DNA of 32,003 nucleotides from Candidatus Peribacteria bacterium (GTDB lineage Bacteria > Patescibacteriota > Gracilibacteria > UBA1369 > 2-02-FULL-48-14), in the NCBI GenBank assembly GCA_943354505.1, contig CALRCE010000013.1:1-32003 (forward strand), written 5' to 3'. The notes under the pieces are model-generated. The model did no database searches and was not told where the DNA came from. It was given only the letters and a program-made list of their open reading frames with translations. The first letter of the stretch is position 1; the number at the start of each line of letters is the position of its first letter. Positions 8,425 to 18,131 of the stretch are shown piece after piece. Position numbers and translations under genes: made by a program.

Positions 8425-9636
8425 TCACCCCAAACTGATTTCCCCTGCGTAACATTTGGTCACCATCTCTTCCTGAATTTCTTGGAGGCTGGCATCGGGA
8501 TGGTTGCCTAGAATGTTCATGAGTTTCACGGTGGCGGCTGAGGTGGACATGTCGCAGAGATTTCGAACTCCCGCTTCGTAGGCGATGAGTGCATCCACAT
8601 CGTGCAACTGCATGCTGGAATGGATTCCCGATTCTGCACATGAAGAACTCAAGAAAATGGGATGACCTGCTTTCACATGTTTACTGATGGTTTCCACGTA
8701 TTCTCTTGGAATGGCACCCGAACCATAGGTTTCCAAAATGATGCCTCGATCTTTGCCGCGTTCGATCAAGTAGTCGATGACCGCGCGGTCCATCCCAGGC
8801 TGAATCTTCAAAATGCTCACCGATTTGGAGAATTTGGGAGAAAAGTACAATTCGAATTTTCGTCGTTTTTCTCTTCGGTAGGCGTTGGCTAGCAGTTCCA
8901 CTCCACTCGCAGTGAAGAAACCGATGGGCCCCAAAATGCGAGATTCAAAGACATCCAGTCGATTGTCGTTCTTTTTGGTGACGCGCGACCCGCGAAAAAT
9001 CTGCCCATTTGCATAGGCGACGACTTCTGCAAGGTTGCCGTAAGCCGCGATTTCCATGGCTCCTGTTAAATTTCCAAGGCCGTCGCTTCCTGGGCGCCCC
9101 ACGATGGGGATTTGAGAAGCCGTGAAAACCACGGGAATGGCGATGTTTCTGAGCGAAAAAGAAAGTGCAGCAGTTGAATACTCCAAAGTGTGGGTTCCAT
9201 GCCCCACCACCACTCCTTCCACTTGATCGTAGATGGAATAGACGGTGGCCGCGAGCGCTGTCCACATTTCAGTGTTCACTTCTTTGGAATCTTGGTTGGC
9301 CAGATAAATCGCGATGATGTTGTAACGCGACTTGATGTTGGATACGCGATCGCAAATGTTGATCGTTTCGGCAATGTCGATTGCTCCTTCGAAAGTCAGC
9401 TTATCTGTGTGTTTTTTATCTGGGACCATCATCAAAGTTCCACCTGTGTGGATGTAGCAAATGGTTGGGTTTCTGGAGTCGAAGGGCTCATTTTTGAATT
9501 GAATTTGTGGAACGAAATTCCCAAACAAGTCTCGGCTGATACCTTTTCTGGCAGCTAAATCCAAAAACTCCAGTTGTCCGGGGGTGAGGGCTGTCTCCTT
9601 TGTCTTTGTTGATGTTGGAATAGGTTCAGCCTCCAT
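8425..9636 (-). CDS. L-asparaginase/glutaminase-family amidohydrolase (type I asparaginase or GatD-like)
   Basis: 403 aa; IHTGGTLMMVPD, VVVGHGTHTLEYSTAALSFSLRNIAIPVVFTASQIPI, GSGAIPREY. Long N-terminal extension. No gatE seen in the window. Confidence 0.88.
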   Translation of the reverse strand: MEAEPIPTSTKTKETALTPGQLEFLDLAARKGISRDLFGNFVPQIQFKNEPFDSRNPTICYIHTGGTLMMVPDKKHTDKLTFEGAIDIAETINICDRVSNIKSRYNIIAIYLANQDSKEVNTEMWTALAATVYSIYDQVEGVVVGHGTHTLEYSTAALSFSLRNIAIPVVFTASQIPIVGRPGSDGLGNLTGAMEIAAYGNLAEVVAYANGQIFRGSRVTKKNDNRLDVFESRILGPIGFFTASGVELLANAYRREKRRKFELYFSPKFSKSVSILKIQPGMDRAVIDYLIERGKDRGIILETYGSGAIPREYVETISKHVKAGHPIFLSSSCAESGIHSSMQLHDVDALIAYEAGVRNLCDMSTSAATVKLMNILGNHPDASLQEIQEEMVTKCYAGEISLG

Positions 9637-9757
9637 AGAAAGTCCTTTTAACGTCAGAGCTTTTATTTTAGAGGACAGGTCTTGAAATGGCGAGTGTCAG
9701 ACCTTATCAATTGGGTTGGAATCAATTTTACCAGATTCATCTGGAATTTTATTCTGC

Positions 9758-9779
9758 CCACCGAAGTTGGTGGTTTTTT
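9758..9779 (+). terminator. candidate Rho-independent terminator in a divergent intergenic region
   Basis: CCACC-gaagtt-GGTGG followed by TTTTTT. Confidence 0.4.
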
Positions 9780-9872
9780 GAAGTGAGTGTTGTTGAAGCT
9801 CCAACAACGCATTTTTCAGGTCAGTTTTTTGACGATGGTGGTGTGACGAGCAGAGTGTTTTAGAGTGGTGGA

Positions 9873-10382
9873 ATGAAAGTTGGAATCTATATCGACGGGG
9901 CGAATCTGTTTTACCAAGGCAAGCGCAGTGGGTGGCATCTTGATTACAAAAAATTCTATCGCTGGGTGGAGAAAGAAAATGAAATTGTGGTGGCGAAGTA
10001 TTTTATCGGTGAACCCTTTTGGGAACCTGCAATGAGCATCAATCGGGCATTCAACTCTTATTTGAGAAGAATTGGGTTTGCAATCATTTCAAAGCCTTTG
10101 AAAAGGCTGAAGTCAAAGACCGGCGGCGTTAAGAATAAGTGCAACTTCGATGTAGAGATCCACGACGAGATCATCCACGATCTGGACAAGCTGGATATGG
10201 TTTACCTAGCGAGTGGAGACAGCGATTTCATGAGGACTAAAGAGCGTGTTCTTTCCAAAGGCAAGAAAATCAAGTTCTTGGCTTATAAGTTGGGCTGCGC
10301 TTGGGAATTGAAACTCTCTTGGCATGTATTTCTGGATGACATCAAGGAGGAGGTGCAACGCGTAAAAACTATTGACGATTGA
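9873..10382 (+). CDS. NYN domain / DUF88 (LabA-like) putative PIN-fold RNase
   Basis: 169 aa; MKVGIYIDGANLFYQG ... DLDKLDMVYLASGDSDFMRTKERVLSKGKKIKFLAY, hallmark Asp residues of NYN proteins. Confidence 0.88.
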   Translation: MKVGIYIDGANLFYQGKRSGWHLDYKKFYRWVEKENEIVVAKYFIGEPFWEPAMSINRAFNSYLRRIGFAIISKPLKRLKSKTGGVKNKCNFDVEIHDEIIHDLDKLDMVYLASGDSDFMRTKERVLSKGKKIKFLAYKLGCAWELKLSWHVFLDDIKEEVQRVKTIDD

Positions 10383-10415
10383 AGCCTCCATAGAGTAGAA
10401 TTCTCTCAGTTACAT

Positions 10416-10440
10416 CGCCGGCTCTTGTGGCCGGTTTTTT
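10416..10440 (+). terminator. Rho-independent terminator after the NYN gene
   Basis: GCCGGC-tcttgt-GGCCGG followed by TTTTTT. Confidence 0.75.
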
Positions 10441-10471
10441 CGTGCCTAATTTTCTTTCCACCTCACAATTC

Positions 10472-10511
10472 TGTACAATCTTCTATTTTTATTGTATAAT
10501 AACTTTGTACA
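10472..10511 (+). promoter_or_regulatory. promoter region with TATAAT and inverted/direct TGTACAAT-like repeats
   Basis: TGTACAAT (10472-10479), ATTGTATA (10491-10498), TTGTACA (10505-10511); TATAAT at 10495-10500, about 26 bp before ATG 10526. Confidence 0.45.
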
Positions 10512-10525
10512 TAAGCTCCTACCCC

Positions 10526-11218
10526 ATGACTGGTGATGAAGAAAATTTCGCAGCAGTAGACCTCGATGCAGCCGCTGAGGCTTTGCCTGGGGAACTTGGA
10601 TTTGTTCCTGTTGGGCGTGGAAGTAGTGACCGTCTGAGGCCGCCTCACGGCGTAGAAAATCCAGCGGCCGTACGTCCCACTGAAGACCGTATTCATTCGG
10701 ATACAGCGCGAGCCAACGTTGAAGATGCCGTTTTGAGAGGAGTTCAAGCGCCCGAAGATGCAGATGCTCATTGGCAAAAACAGTTAGGAAAAATACTCCA
10801 TTGGCTCCCAAGCGAGTTGAGGAAAGAGGCTGGAATCAAGAGTGCGAAGGATCTAAAGAGGTATTTGAGAGGTTTAACAGTGGGCCGTGATGCCGTTAAT
10901 GCGGCGATCAATGGCGATTCGAAGAAAAGCGCTCATATCCTAAAACTCCGTCGACGCATTCTCAGCTGCCTTGTGAATGTTTTTCAAACCACTGAAGATC
11001 CAGACTTAAAGGAGACGCTTCGCGTCTTACTTTTTGAAGTCAGCCCTGTGAATGCCAAGCGTGCCTTCCAAACCCTTTTGGCAGCGGGTGTCACCCCTGA
11101 AGAACTCGCTGAATTTTACCGCCCAGATGTGAGCGGCGATGAAGACCCCTCCGATCATACCAGCCACTATGAAGAGATGATCAACAGCATCGTGGGACAG
11201 GATGGTACTGCATTTTAA
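10526..11218 (+). CDS. hypothetical protein
   Basis: The track ORF starts at 10427, but the N-terminal part overlaps the terminator and promoter; likely start MTGDEENFAAVDLDAAAEALPGE at 10526. No family recognised. Confidence 0.7.
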   Translation: MTGDEENFAAVDLDAAAEALPGELGFVPVGRGSSDRLRPPHGVENPAAVRPTEDRIHSDTARANVEDAVLRGVQAPEDADAHWQKQLGKILHWLPSELRKEAGIKSAKDLKRYLRGLTVGRDAVNAAINGDSKKSAHILKLRRRILSCLVNVFQTTEDPDLKETLRVLLFEVSPVNAKRAFQTLLAAGVTPEELAEFYRPDVSGDEDPSDHTSHYEEMINSIVGQDGTAF

Positions 11219-11219
11219 C

Positions 11220-12080
11220 TCAAACCTCCTCCCACCTGACCTGCTTGAGTAAGGCGGCGGTGCCTTCGGGGCCAGTGAGACGAGTGTCTTTCGAGCTGAA
11301 GACGGGCAGTGGGTAAATGTAGGGCGTGGTTTTGCCGACGGTGAAGCCGGTGCCGTTGCGACCGGAGATGAAGTCTTCGTCGTTGCCGCCTTCTTCGGGT
11401 TGGTCGCCCACCACAAGGATATCTTTGAGAGGCAGTTTCATGAGTTTTGCCCAACGCTGCATGGCGTTGCCCTTTCCTGCTTCTTTAGGGAGGATGACGT
11501 TTCCGATGCCCGAATCTTGGATTGAAAATTCCTCAAGCCAGCCGTTGTGGTGGAACAAGGTTTTCAGCTTGTCGTGGCTGCGTTTGGACATGTAGCGCGT
11601 GATTTTGGGTGACAAGTAAACCCAATCCGGATGACGCACCACCACGGTGTGTTCCCGGAGCAGAAAGACACCCTGTGAACCGAGTTTGTCTTTTCCGTAG
11701 GCTTCGACTGTGTCCATGGTGGGCTCTTTAGGCCAAGGCACTTCGAACCAAGATTCGTAGTCTTTTTTTCGCGCGTTCCAACGGTATCCTTCACTTCCGT
11801 TTTCGGGGAAAATTGTCCATCGTTCTTGTTCTTCTTGAGGCTCTGGACTGTGTCCACAAATGTGTTTGAGTTGAGTGTGAATGAAGCGTAAATCTCGGCC
11901 CGTGCAGATGGCCCGAGGAATGTTTCCTGGAATGGCCACGAGCGCTTCCGCCATGAAACTGGGGATCACAAAACGGGCAAAGTGCGTGAGAGTTCCATCC
12001 ACATCAAAAGCCACCGCTTTGAAGGGATGTTTCAGTGCTTTTTCGTGAGCTTCTTTTTGGGCGGTGGAGTGGAAGTTCAT
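11220..12080 (-). CDS. HAD-superfamily phosphatase (Cof / sucrose-phosphatase-like)
   Basis: 286 aa; KAVAFDVDGTLTHFARFVIPSF ... AICTGRDLRFI ... KDILVVGDQPEEGGNDEDFI. Confidence 0.85.
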   Translation of the reverse strand: MNFHSTAQKEAHEKALKHPFKAVAFDVDGTLTHFARFVIPSFMAEALVAIPGNIPRAICTGRDLRFIHTQLKHICGHSPEPQEEQERWTIFPENGSEGYRWNARKKDYESWFEVPWPKEPTMDTVEAYGKDKLGSQGVFLLREHTVVVRHPDWVYLSPKITRYMSKRSHDKLKTLFHHNGWLEEFSIQDSGIGNVILPKEAGKGNAMQRWAKLMKLPLKDILVVGDQPEEGGNDEDFISGRNGTGFTVGKTTPYIYPLPVFSSKDTRLTGPEGTAALLKQVRWEEV

Positions 12081-12098
12081 GGTTTGCCCCAGTATCTC

Positions 12099-14687
12099 TT
12101 AATTCTTCATCTCCTTCAACTCATTCAGCGCGTTCATGGCTTCGAGGGGTGTCATTTTGTCTAGATTCAAGGTTTGGAGTTTGTCCAAAGCCGGATGCGT
12201 GAGTTTGCCGGGCTGTCGACTGGAGGCGTAGGTGCCGTTGAAGAGACTGACCTGGTTGTCGGGGATTTTTCCGGTGCTGAGGCTCTTTTCGAGTTCGAGA
12301 GCGTCCAAGACTTGGGCGGCGCGGTCGATGAGCGTGCCGGGTAGGCCGGCGAGTTTGGCGACTTCGATGCCGTAGCTCTTGTCGATGGCGCCTTCTTTGA
12401 TTTGGTGTAGGAAAAGCACGCCGCGGACGGTTTCTTGCACGTCGATGGAATAGTTTTTGGAACGCGAAAGTTTATCTGCGAGTTGGATGAGTTCGTGGTA
12501 GTGCGTCGCAAACAAAGTGAAGCCGCGGATTTTGTCGTGGAGGTGTTCAAAAATAGCCCAGGCCAAACTGAGTCCGTCGTAAGTGCTGGTGCCACGACCC
12601 ACTTCATCCAAAATGATGAGGCTGCGGTCGGTGGCGTGGTTTAAAATGTAGGCGGATTCTTGCATCTCCACCATGAAGGTCGATTGACCGCGGACCAAAT
12701 TGTCGCTGGCACCGACGCGCGTGAAGATGCGATCGAAGACGCGCATGGTCACAGATTTTGCAGGGACAAAGGATCCGATTTGCGCCATGAGCACGATGAG
12801 CGCGACTTGTCTTAGGTAGGTGGATTTTCCGCTCATGTTTGGACCCGTGAGCAGCAGCACTTCCTCTTGGTCTTTGGCGAAAAAAGTATTGTTGGGGACA
12901 AAGGCTTGCTCGAAGGTCATGCTTTCCACGACGGGATGACGACCGGCTTCGATGGCGAGCACGGGGTCGTTGGTCAAATGAGGTTTGCAGTAGGAACGTT
13001 GAATCGCGGTGTGGGCAAAGCTGTGAAGTACGTCGAGCTCAGCGAGGACTTTGGCGTTTTGTTTGATGGCGCGCACTTCCGTGAGCACGGTGTCTCGGAG
13101 CTTTTGAAAGAGTTCGTGTTCCAGCACCACGCTGCGCTCTTCCGCGGTGAGGATTTTTTCTTCGTAGGCTTTGAGTTCGGGCGTGATGTAGCGCTCGGCG
13201 TTGGCGAGGGTTTGTTTGCGAATGTAGTCCACCGGCACTTTGGCGAGATTCACTTTGCTGACTTCGATGTAGTAGCCGAAGACGCGATTGTAAGACACTT
13301 TGAGGGAGTTGATTCCGGTGGCCGCGATTTCTTTTTCTTCGATGGCTTTGAGCGCGGATTTGGCGTCGTGCATCAATCCGTGCAGTTCGTCGAGTTCGGC
13401 GTGGTAGCCCGTTTTGATCAGCCCTCCTTCCGTGAGGCGGAGCGGCGGTTCATCCACGACTCCCCGTTCAATTTCGGCGACGAGTTCGTTCAAGGGTTTG
13501 AGCTCTTTTTGGAGGTTTTTTAAGAGCACGGCGGTGGCGGTGGCGAGTTCACTTTGAATTGTCGGAATGTGGGTGAGGGTTAGGGCCAGACCTTTGAGGT
13601 CTCTGGCGTTTCCGCTGCTGGACCCGAGACGTCCCAAGAGGCGCTCGAGGTCATTCATGGGTTTGAGTTCCGTTTCGAGGGCGTGGCGCAAATCGTGGTT
13701 CTGCACGAGGTCTTCGACAGCCTCGTGGCGGGCTTCGATTTCATCTTTTCGCAGAAGCGGTTGAGTCACCCAGCGGCGCAGCAAACGAGCACCCATCGCG
13801 GTGTGAGTTTGATCGAGCACTCCGAGCAAAGTATGCGTTTCTTCTTGGTCACGCAAGGTGCTGAAGAGTTCGAGGTTGCGCACGGTGGCTTCATCCAAAG
13901 GCATGGTTTTTTCACGGTGATGCGCCGTGATTCGATCGATGTGCACGAAACTTTCTTTTTGGGTCGTCTGCAAATATTTGAGCAAAAGCGCGGAAGCTTG
14001 AATCGCGAAAGGTTGGCTGGCGATTCCAAAGCCTTCCAAAGTCGTGACTTTGAAGTGCCGCGCGATGAAGGCGTAGGCCTCTTCAAACAGTTCCACGGTG
14101 GAGGTGGGTGCTTCACACCAACTGTGGATCGCGACGCGAAGTTCGGGGTCGTCGTAATGTTCTTGGCGCACCACCAATTCGGCTGGGTCGAGGCGGAGCA
14201 GTTCCATGCTCAGCGCTTCTTCCCCTTGCAGTTCGGTGGCCTTGAATTCACCGGTGCTGAGATCCGCAAAGGCCAGTCCGTAGTAATCTTTTTGAGGGAA
14301 AACCGCGACCACAAAACGGTTTGCTTTTTGATTGAGTATTTGAGTGCTGTAGGTCGTGCCGGGTGTGATGATACGGACGATTTTTCGTTTTACAATCCCA
14401 GGCAAAGTTGGGTCTGAAATTTGTTCGCAAATCGCCACTTTTTTCCCGGCTTTCACGAGACGGGCAATGTAGTTTTCGGCCGCGTGATAGGGCACACCGC
14501 ACATGGGCAGGGGTTCGGTTTCGTTTTTGTTGCGAGAGGTCAGCGTGATGTCCAATAGTTTGGAGGCTTCGAGCGCGTCGGGTCCGAACATTTCATAAAA
14601 ATCCCCGAGGCGAAAGAAAAGAATCGCGTCCCTGACTTGGGATTTGAGTTCCTGGTACTGCTGCATCATGGGAGTGAGCTCTGGCAT
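12099..14687 (-). CDS. mutS: DNA mismatch repair protein MutS
   Basis: 862 aa; [90 protein letters not shown]. Confidence 0.98.
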   Translation of the reverse strand: MPELTPMMQQYQELKSQVRDAILFFRLGDFYEMFGPDALEASKLLDITLTSRNKNETEPLPMCGVPYHAAENYIARLVKAGKKVAICEQISDPTLPGIVKRKIVRIITPGTTYSTQILNQKANRFVVAVFPQKDYYGLAFADLSTGEFKATELQGEEALSMELLRLDPAELVVRQEHYDDPELRVAIHSWCEAPTSTVELFEEAYAFIARHFKVTTLEGFGIASQPFAIQASALLLKYLQTTQKESFVHIDRITAHHREKTMPLDEATVRNLELFSTLRDQEETHTLLGVLDQTHTAMGARLLRRWVTQPLLRKDEIEARHEAVEDLVQNHDLRHALETELKPMNDLERLLGRLGSSSGNARDLKGLALTLTHIPTIQSELATATAVLLKNLQKELKPLNELVAEIERGVVDEPPLRLTEGGLIKTGYHAELDELHGLMHDAKSALKAIEEKEIAATGINSLKVSYNRVFGYYIEVSKVNLAKVPVDYIRKQTLANAERYITPELKAYEEKILTAEERSVVLEHELFQKLRDTVLTEVRAIKQNAKVLAELDVLHSFAHTAIQRSYCKPHLTNDPVLAIEAGRHPVVESMTFEQAFVPNNTFFAKDQEEVLLLTGPNMSGKSTYLRQVALIVLMAQIGSFVPAKSVTMRVFDRIFTRVGASDNLVRGQSTFMVEMQESAYILNHATDRSLIILDEVGRGTSTYDGLSLAWAIFEHLHDKIRGFTLFATHYHELIQLADKLSRSKNYSIDVQETVRGVLFLHQIKEGAIDKSYGIEVAKLAGLPGTLIDRAAQVLDALELEKSLSTGKIPDNQVSLFNGTYASSRQPGKLTHPALDKLQTLNLDKMTPLEAMNALNELKEMKN

Positions 14688-14760
14688 GGCCGCATGATAA
14701 GGGAAGTGGCTTTGCGCTGCAAAAAAATGACGTTGCGAAGCCTCTATTTCCCTCTCGCCG

Positions 14761-15078
14761 TCACTTTCTAGGCAAAGGCACGTTTTCGGCCGTGATCTGG
14801 ATCAGCTGGCACAGCCACTCTCTGTCCTCGATTCGTTCTTCATCGACTTGCATGGAGGGCTTGGCTCCTTTGTAGGCGGCGCCTTCTTGGTAATGCTCAC
14901 CGACAAAAGCTTTTCCGGGCTCCGTGACTTTTACAAATACACTGTCGTCGCAGACGAGTGCCACGACTCTGCCTTTGTAGTACAAGGCGTATTCGCCAAA
15001 CATTTTTCGAGCGGAGACTCCTTCGAGAGACATCAATTGGTCCAAAATGTAGTCGACGGTGGATTGTTTGGTGGCCAT
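14761..15078 (-). CDS. TfoX/Sxy N-terminal domain family protein
   Basis: 105 aa; [51 protein letters not shown]. Confidence 0.88.
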   Translation of the reverse strand: MATKQSTVDYILDQLMSLEGVSARKMFGEYALYYKGRVVALVCDDSVFVKVTEPGKAFVGEHYQEGAAYKGAKPSMQVDEERIEDREWLCQLIQITAENVPLPRK

Positions 15079-15187
15079 GCTTTTCAGAAAAAAGTGCTGC
15101 TGAGACTATGCTGCTGATTGGGCTGAATTGCAAAGAATGAGAGGTTTTGGTAAAATGGTTTTGACGGGCTGTTCAGGCAGACTACAC

Positions 15188-15213
15188 AAAAGACCTCCTT
15201 CTGGAGGCCTTTT
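15188..15213. terminator. bidirectional Rho-independent terminator
   Basis: AAAAGACCTCC-ttct-GGAGGCCTTTT, A-run and T-run on either side of the stem. Confidence 0.65.
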
Positions 15214-15225
15214 GCTTATGTTCGG

Positions 15226-15297
15226 TGGTGGAGGTAAGGGGAATTGAACCCCTCTTTAATCAGTGACGGGCTGATCTAGGTCACCAGAACTACCCCC
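15226..15297 (-). tRNA. atypical tRNA with encoded CCA (anticodon ambiguous: CGT by loop position, GTC if shifted by one)
   Basis: Reverse complement GGGGGTAGTTCTGGTGACCTAGATCAGCCCGTCACTGATTAAAGAGGGGTTCAATTCCCCTTACCTCCACCA: acceptor GGGGGTA/TACCTCC, anticodon stem ATCAG/CTGAT, T-arm AGGGG-TTCAATT-CCCCT, discriminator A + CCA. D-arm is short and irregular. Confidence 0.6.
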
Positions 15298-15451
15298 ACG
15301 TCGTCCATCGAACATTTGCGACTTTACTATTCCGACCTTACAGAAATCCTGAAATTTTTCTTACAGACGCCTTACATTTTCCTGAATTTCTTTGTAGTAG
15401 TAAGAAGCCTTTTCTTGTGCAAACGTGCAAAACTGACTAAATTGGCTCCGT

Positions 15452-15526
15452 GCTCCTGTAGTTCAACGGATAGAACAGATCCGTCCTAAGGATAAGATGA
15501 AGGTTCAATTCCTTCCGGGAGCACCA
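15452..15526 (+). tRNA. tRNA-Arg(CCT) with encoded CCA
   Basis: GCTCCTG TA GTTC...GAAC A GATCC GTCCTAA GGATA ... GAAGG TTCAATT CCTTC CGGGAGC A CCA; anticodon CCT at 15485-15487. Confidence 0.92.
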
Positions 15527-15536
15527 CCCCTCTTTC

Positions 15537-16403
15537 ATGCCCACTCTTGCCATCGTTTTGGTTCTGACCGCCGCGCTGTTTCACACCTTGCGTGATTTCA
15601 CGACCAAACAAACCTCCGACAAGCTGCTTTTTGTGTGGTGGATCTCTCTGATCTCTCAGTGCATGTTGGCACCGATTTCCTTGTACTTTTTGTTCACGAC
15701 TCAACCCTCGTGGGGTGCTCTGGGTTTTGCGGCTGCAATGGGGCTGGTTCATTCCTCGTATTGGATGTTTTACGCCAAAGCTTACGAAAAGGGCGACATC
15801 TCACACGTCTACCCCATCATTCATTCCGCACCGGCCTTTGTTTTGATCTTTGGAGTTTTATTTCTTGCGGAAGACCCCAGTTGGAATGGGGTTTTGGGTA
15901 TTCTTTTAACGACGTGTGGACTCTACTTTATCAACCTCAAAAAAGTCAGTTTCAAAACGCTCCTGGAGCCTTTCGCCGCTATTTTTAGAGAAGAACATGT
16001 TCAGTTCGCCTTTTTAGCCCTCATCATGGTGGTCGCCACCAACTTGCTCGATAAAAGAGCTGTGACTGAACTTCATCCCATGGTTTATGTCTTTTTTATG
16101 AGTATTAGTGGCTTAACTTGTTTCACCTTCTTCATCCGAAAAAAGGTGAGATCAAATTGGCTGCGCCCTTGGCAAAAAGAACGCGGCAAGGCTTTGGCCG
16201 GGGCTCTGTTTGGCAGCATCAACTACCCTCTCACTCTGTTTGCGCTTCAACTGACCCATGCCAGTTATGTGGCGGGTCTTAAACAGGTTGGCGTGGTGTT
16301 TGCTTCGATTTTAGGAGTGGTTTTCCTCAAAGAACGCCTCTCCCTTTTGCGGGTTTGCTCCGCCCTGCTGATTTTTTTGGGAGCTGTTTTGATTGCGCTT
16401 TAG
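15537..16403 (+). CDS. EamA/DMT-family transporter
   Basis: 288 aa with about 10 hydrophobic segments; GVLFLAEDPSWNGVLGILLTTCGLYFI ... GVVFASILGVVFLKERLSLLRVCSALLIFLGAVLIAL. Confidence 0.88.
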   Translation: MPTLAIVLVLTAALFHTLRDFTTKQTSDKLLFVWWISLISQCMLAPISLYFLFTTQPSWGALGFAAAMGLVHSSYWMFYAKAYEKGDISHVYPIIHSAPAFVLIFGVLFLAEDPSWNGVLGILLTTCGLYFINLKKVSFKTLLEPFAAIFREEHVQFAFLALIMVVATNLLDKRAVTELHPMVYVFFMSISGLTCFTFFIRKKVRSNWLRPWQKERGKALAGALFGSINYPLTLFALQLTHASYVAGLKQVGVVFASILGVVFLKERLSLLRVCSALLIFLGAVLIAL

Positions 16404-16418
16404 GGATCGTGCTATAGT
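16389..16418 (+). promoter_or_regulatory. sigma70-like promoter for the secreted-protein/EamA module
   Basis: TTGATT (16389-16394) - 18 bp - TATAGT (16413-16418), 20 bp before ATG 16438. Confidence 0.55.
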
Positions 16419-16437
16419 GTGCACAACCCACCCACCC

Positions 16438-16797
16438 ATGAAAAAATACCTCCTCGCCTTGGTCTTGCTCACCGGTTTTTGTCTCACGCTCTCTCAACTC
16501 GGCTTTGGCGGCTTGCCCATTGAAGGGACCTGGAACGCCACCGGAGGCGACACGAATTTTGCTTGGTACCTCACTTACGACTTCAGAGGTGGGCAGTACA
16601 CTCTTGAAGGTTATCCACCCCTTGAAGAGTCTGGAACTTATTCCGTCCTGTACGTCGAAGACGACACTTATACCGTTTTGATCAGTCCTGAAGATGAAGA
16701 TCCTTACCTTTCTGAGTTTAGAATTTTGGAAGACGGCAACATGATGATGAGCAGTTACAGTGCCAGTGGAGGAACTAAATATGGCTTGATTCGATGA
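16438..16797 (+). CDS. small secreted/membrane-anchored protein (paralogue of 17704-18123)
   Basis: Start at internal ATG 16438: MKKYLLALVLLTGFCLTLSQLGFGGLPIEGTWNATGGDTNFAWYLTYDFRGGQYTLEGYPPLEESGTYSVL...; N-terminal signal/TM segment. Confidence 0.78.
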   Translation: MKKYLLALVLLTGFCLTLSQLGFGGLPIEGTWNATGGDTNFAWYLTYDFRGGQYTLEGYPPLEESGTYSVLYVEDDTYTVLISPEDEDPYLSEFRILEDGNMMMSSYSASGGTKYGLIR

Positions 16798-17702
16798 ATA
16801 AACATAAAGATGAACGGATCGGCGAATGGGCGGCCGTTGGGCACATGGTTTTGGATGGATTCTGGCCGGTGGGCGCCGCTTACGGAACGCAAGTTTTGAA
16901 GCTACCTCCTGTGGAACTTTTGGGTTTGGCCACGTTTATCAGTTCGGTTTTTTTCTTGGCGCTCACTCTCAAAAAGGGTGAGTTTTCTCATTTAAGAAGT
17001 TTGAAAATTTTAAAGGGCTGTTTGCTTTACACCGCGTGTCTGCTTATTCCCTATATGGCTATCTTTTGGGCCGCTCAGAGCAATAGTGGCATCAACATTG
17101 CCTTGTTCACTCAGTCGGAAGTTATTTTTGCGGCTCTTGTGGGCTGGATTTTTCTTAAAGAGAGAGTTCAGGTTGCCCGTATTGCAGGCGTGTTGTGCAT
17201 TGTGGCGGCGAACCTGATCGTGCTCTACAACGGCAGTTTGTCCTTCAATCCCGCTTCGCTCATTTTGATCTTTGCTCCTCTTATTTTTGTGTTTGGGAAT
17301 GCCACGGCCAAACGTCTTCAGACTCAGGGGTTGTCCTACGCTCCTTTACTGTTATTTCGAAGTGGAATAGGAGGCTTGTTCGTTCTTCTTTTTTCCTTCC
17401 TGTTGGAAGACTTTCAAATCCCTTCCAGTTCTTCTTGGCTTTTTCTGTTTCTCTTTGGCTTTCTGGCGTTTGGACTCCCCAAGGCCTTTTGGCAAATTGC
17501 TCTCAATAAGATTGACCTTTCCAAAACCACCGCCATCGGCCTCAGTTACCCGGCGTTCAGTTTTGTTATGGCCTATTTTTTACTCCATGAGATTCCAAGT
17601 TTTTACCAATGGCTTGGTTTGGGATTCTCATTCATTGGCATTTATTTCTTAATGCAGTCCAGTTCCAGGAAGTTGAGTGAACTGGCGGCTCCAATCGATT
17701 GA
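16794..17702 (+). CDS. EamA/DMT-family transporter
   Basis: 302 aa multi-TM; FTQSEVIFAALVGWIFLKERVQVARIAGVLCIVAANLIVLY; start overlaps the upstream stop (ATGA). Confidence 0.9.
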   Translation: MNKHKDERIGEWAAVGHMVLDGFWPVGAAYGTQVLKLPPVELLGLATFISSVFFLALTLKKGEFSHLRSLKILKGCLLYTACLLIPYMAIFWAAQSNSGINIALFTQSEVIFAALVGWIFLKERVQVARIAGVLCIVAANLIVLYNGSLSFNPASLILIFAPLIFVFGNATAKRLQTQGLSYAPLLLFRSGIGGLFVLLFSFLLEDFQIPSSSSWLFLFLFGFLAFGLPKAFWQIALNKIDLSKTTAIGLSYPAFSFVMAYFLLHEIPSFYQWLGLGFSFIGIYFLMQSSSRKLSELAAPID

Positions 17703-17703
17703 T

Positions 17704-18123
17704 ATGATCAGAAAAACTCTATTTCCGTTCTTGCTCATTTTATGTGTGCTTTTCAGCATTCACTTTTCCTATCCAGACTCAAGTGTCTCTTCTGTTGAGA
17801 CTACAGATATTCAAACCGCAGAAAGCCGTGAGCCTAGTCTTTATGGAACCTGGGAAAGGAGTGGCGTAGAAGATGAAACCATTCAGTGGTTCATCCGTTA
17901 TACTTTTGACGAAGATGGAACTTTTTTAAAAGAAGGCTATCCTCCCATTTATGAGTCTGGAAATTACAGAATTGTTTCAGAAAAAGAGGGTTTTTACGAT
18001 TTGGAGTGGTTCTTGATGCAAGATGAAACCACGGTTCGTCACACAGGACATTTTGAGATCAGTCAAAATGGTTTAGAATTGCTCTACGAAGGTCAAACTT
18101 TCACTTTTGTAAGTGCTGAATAA
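17704..18123 (+). CDS. small secreted protein (paralogue of 16438-16797)
   Basis: Start at ATG 17704: MIRKTLFPFLLILCVLFSIHFSYPD...YGTWERSGVEDETIQWFIRYTFDEDGTFLKEGYPPIYESGNYRIV. Confidence 0.78.
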   Translation: MIRKTLFPFLLILCVLFSIHFSYPDSSVSSVETTDIQTAESREPSLYGTWERSGVEDETIQWFIRYTFDEDGTFLKEGYPPIYESGNYRIVSEKEGFYDLEWFLMQDETTVRHTGHFEISQNGLELLYEGQTFTFVSAE

Positions 18124-18131
18124 AAAAAGTC

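Noticed and set aside
12867-14417. Long + strand ORFs 12867..13523 and 13683..14417
   Set aside because: Shadow ORFs antisense to the confidently identified mutS.
15486-15752. 88-aa minus-strand ORF ending VVLPEGIEPSSYP
   Set aside because: Translates antisense through tRNA-Arg; GIEPSSYP-type endings are a classic tRNA-overlap annotation artefact, and it overlaps the EamA gene.
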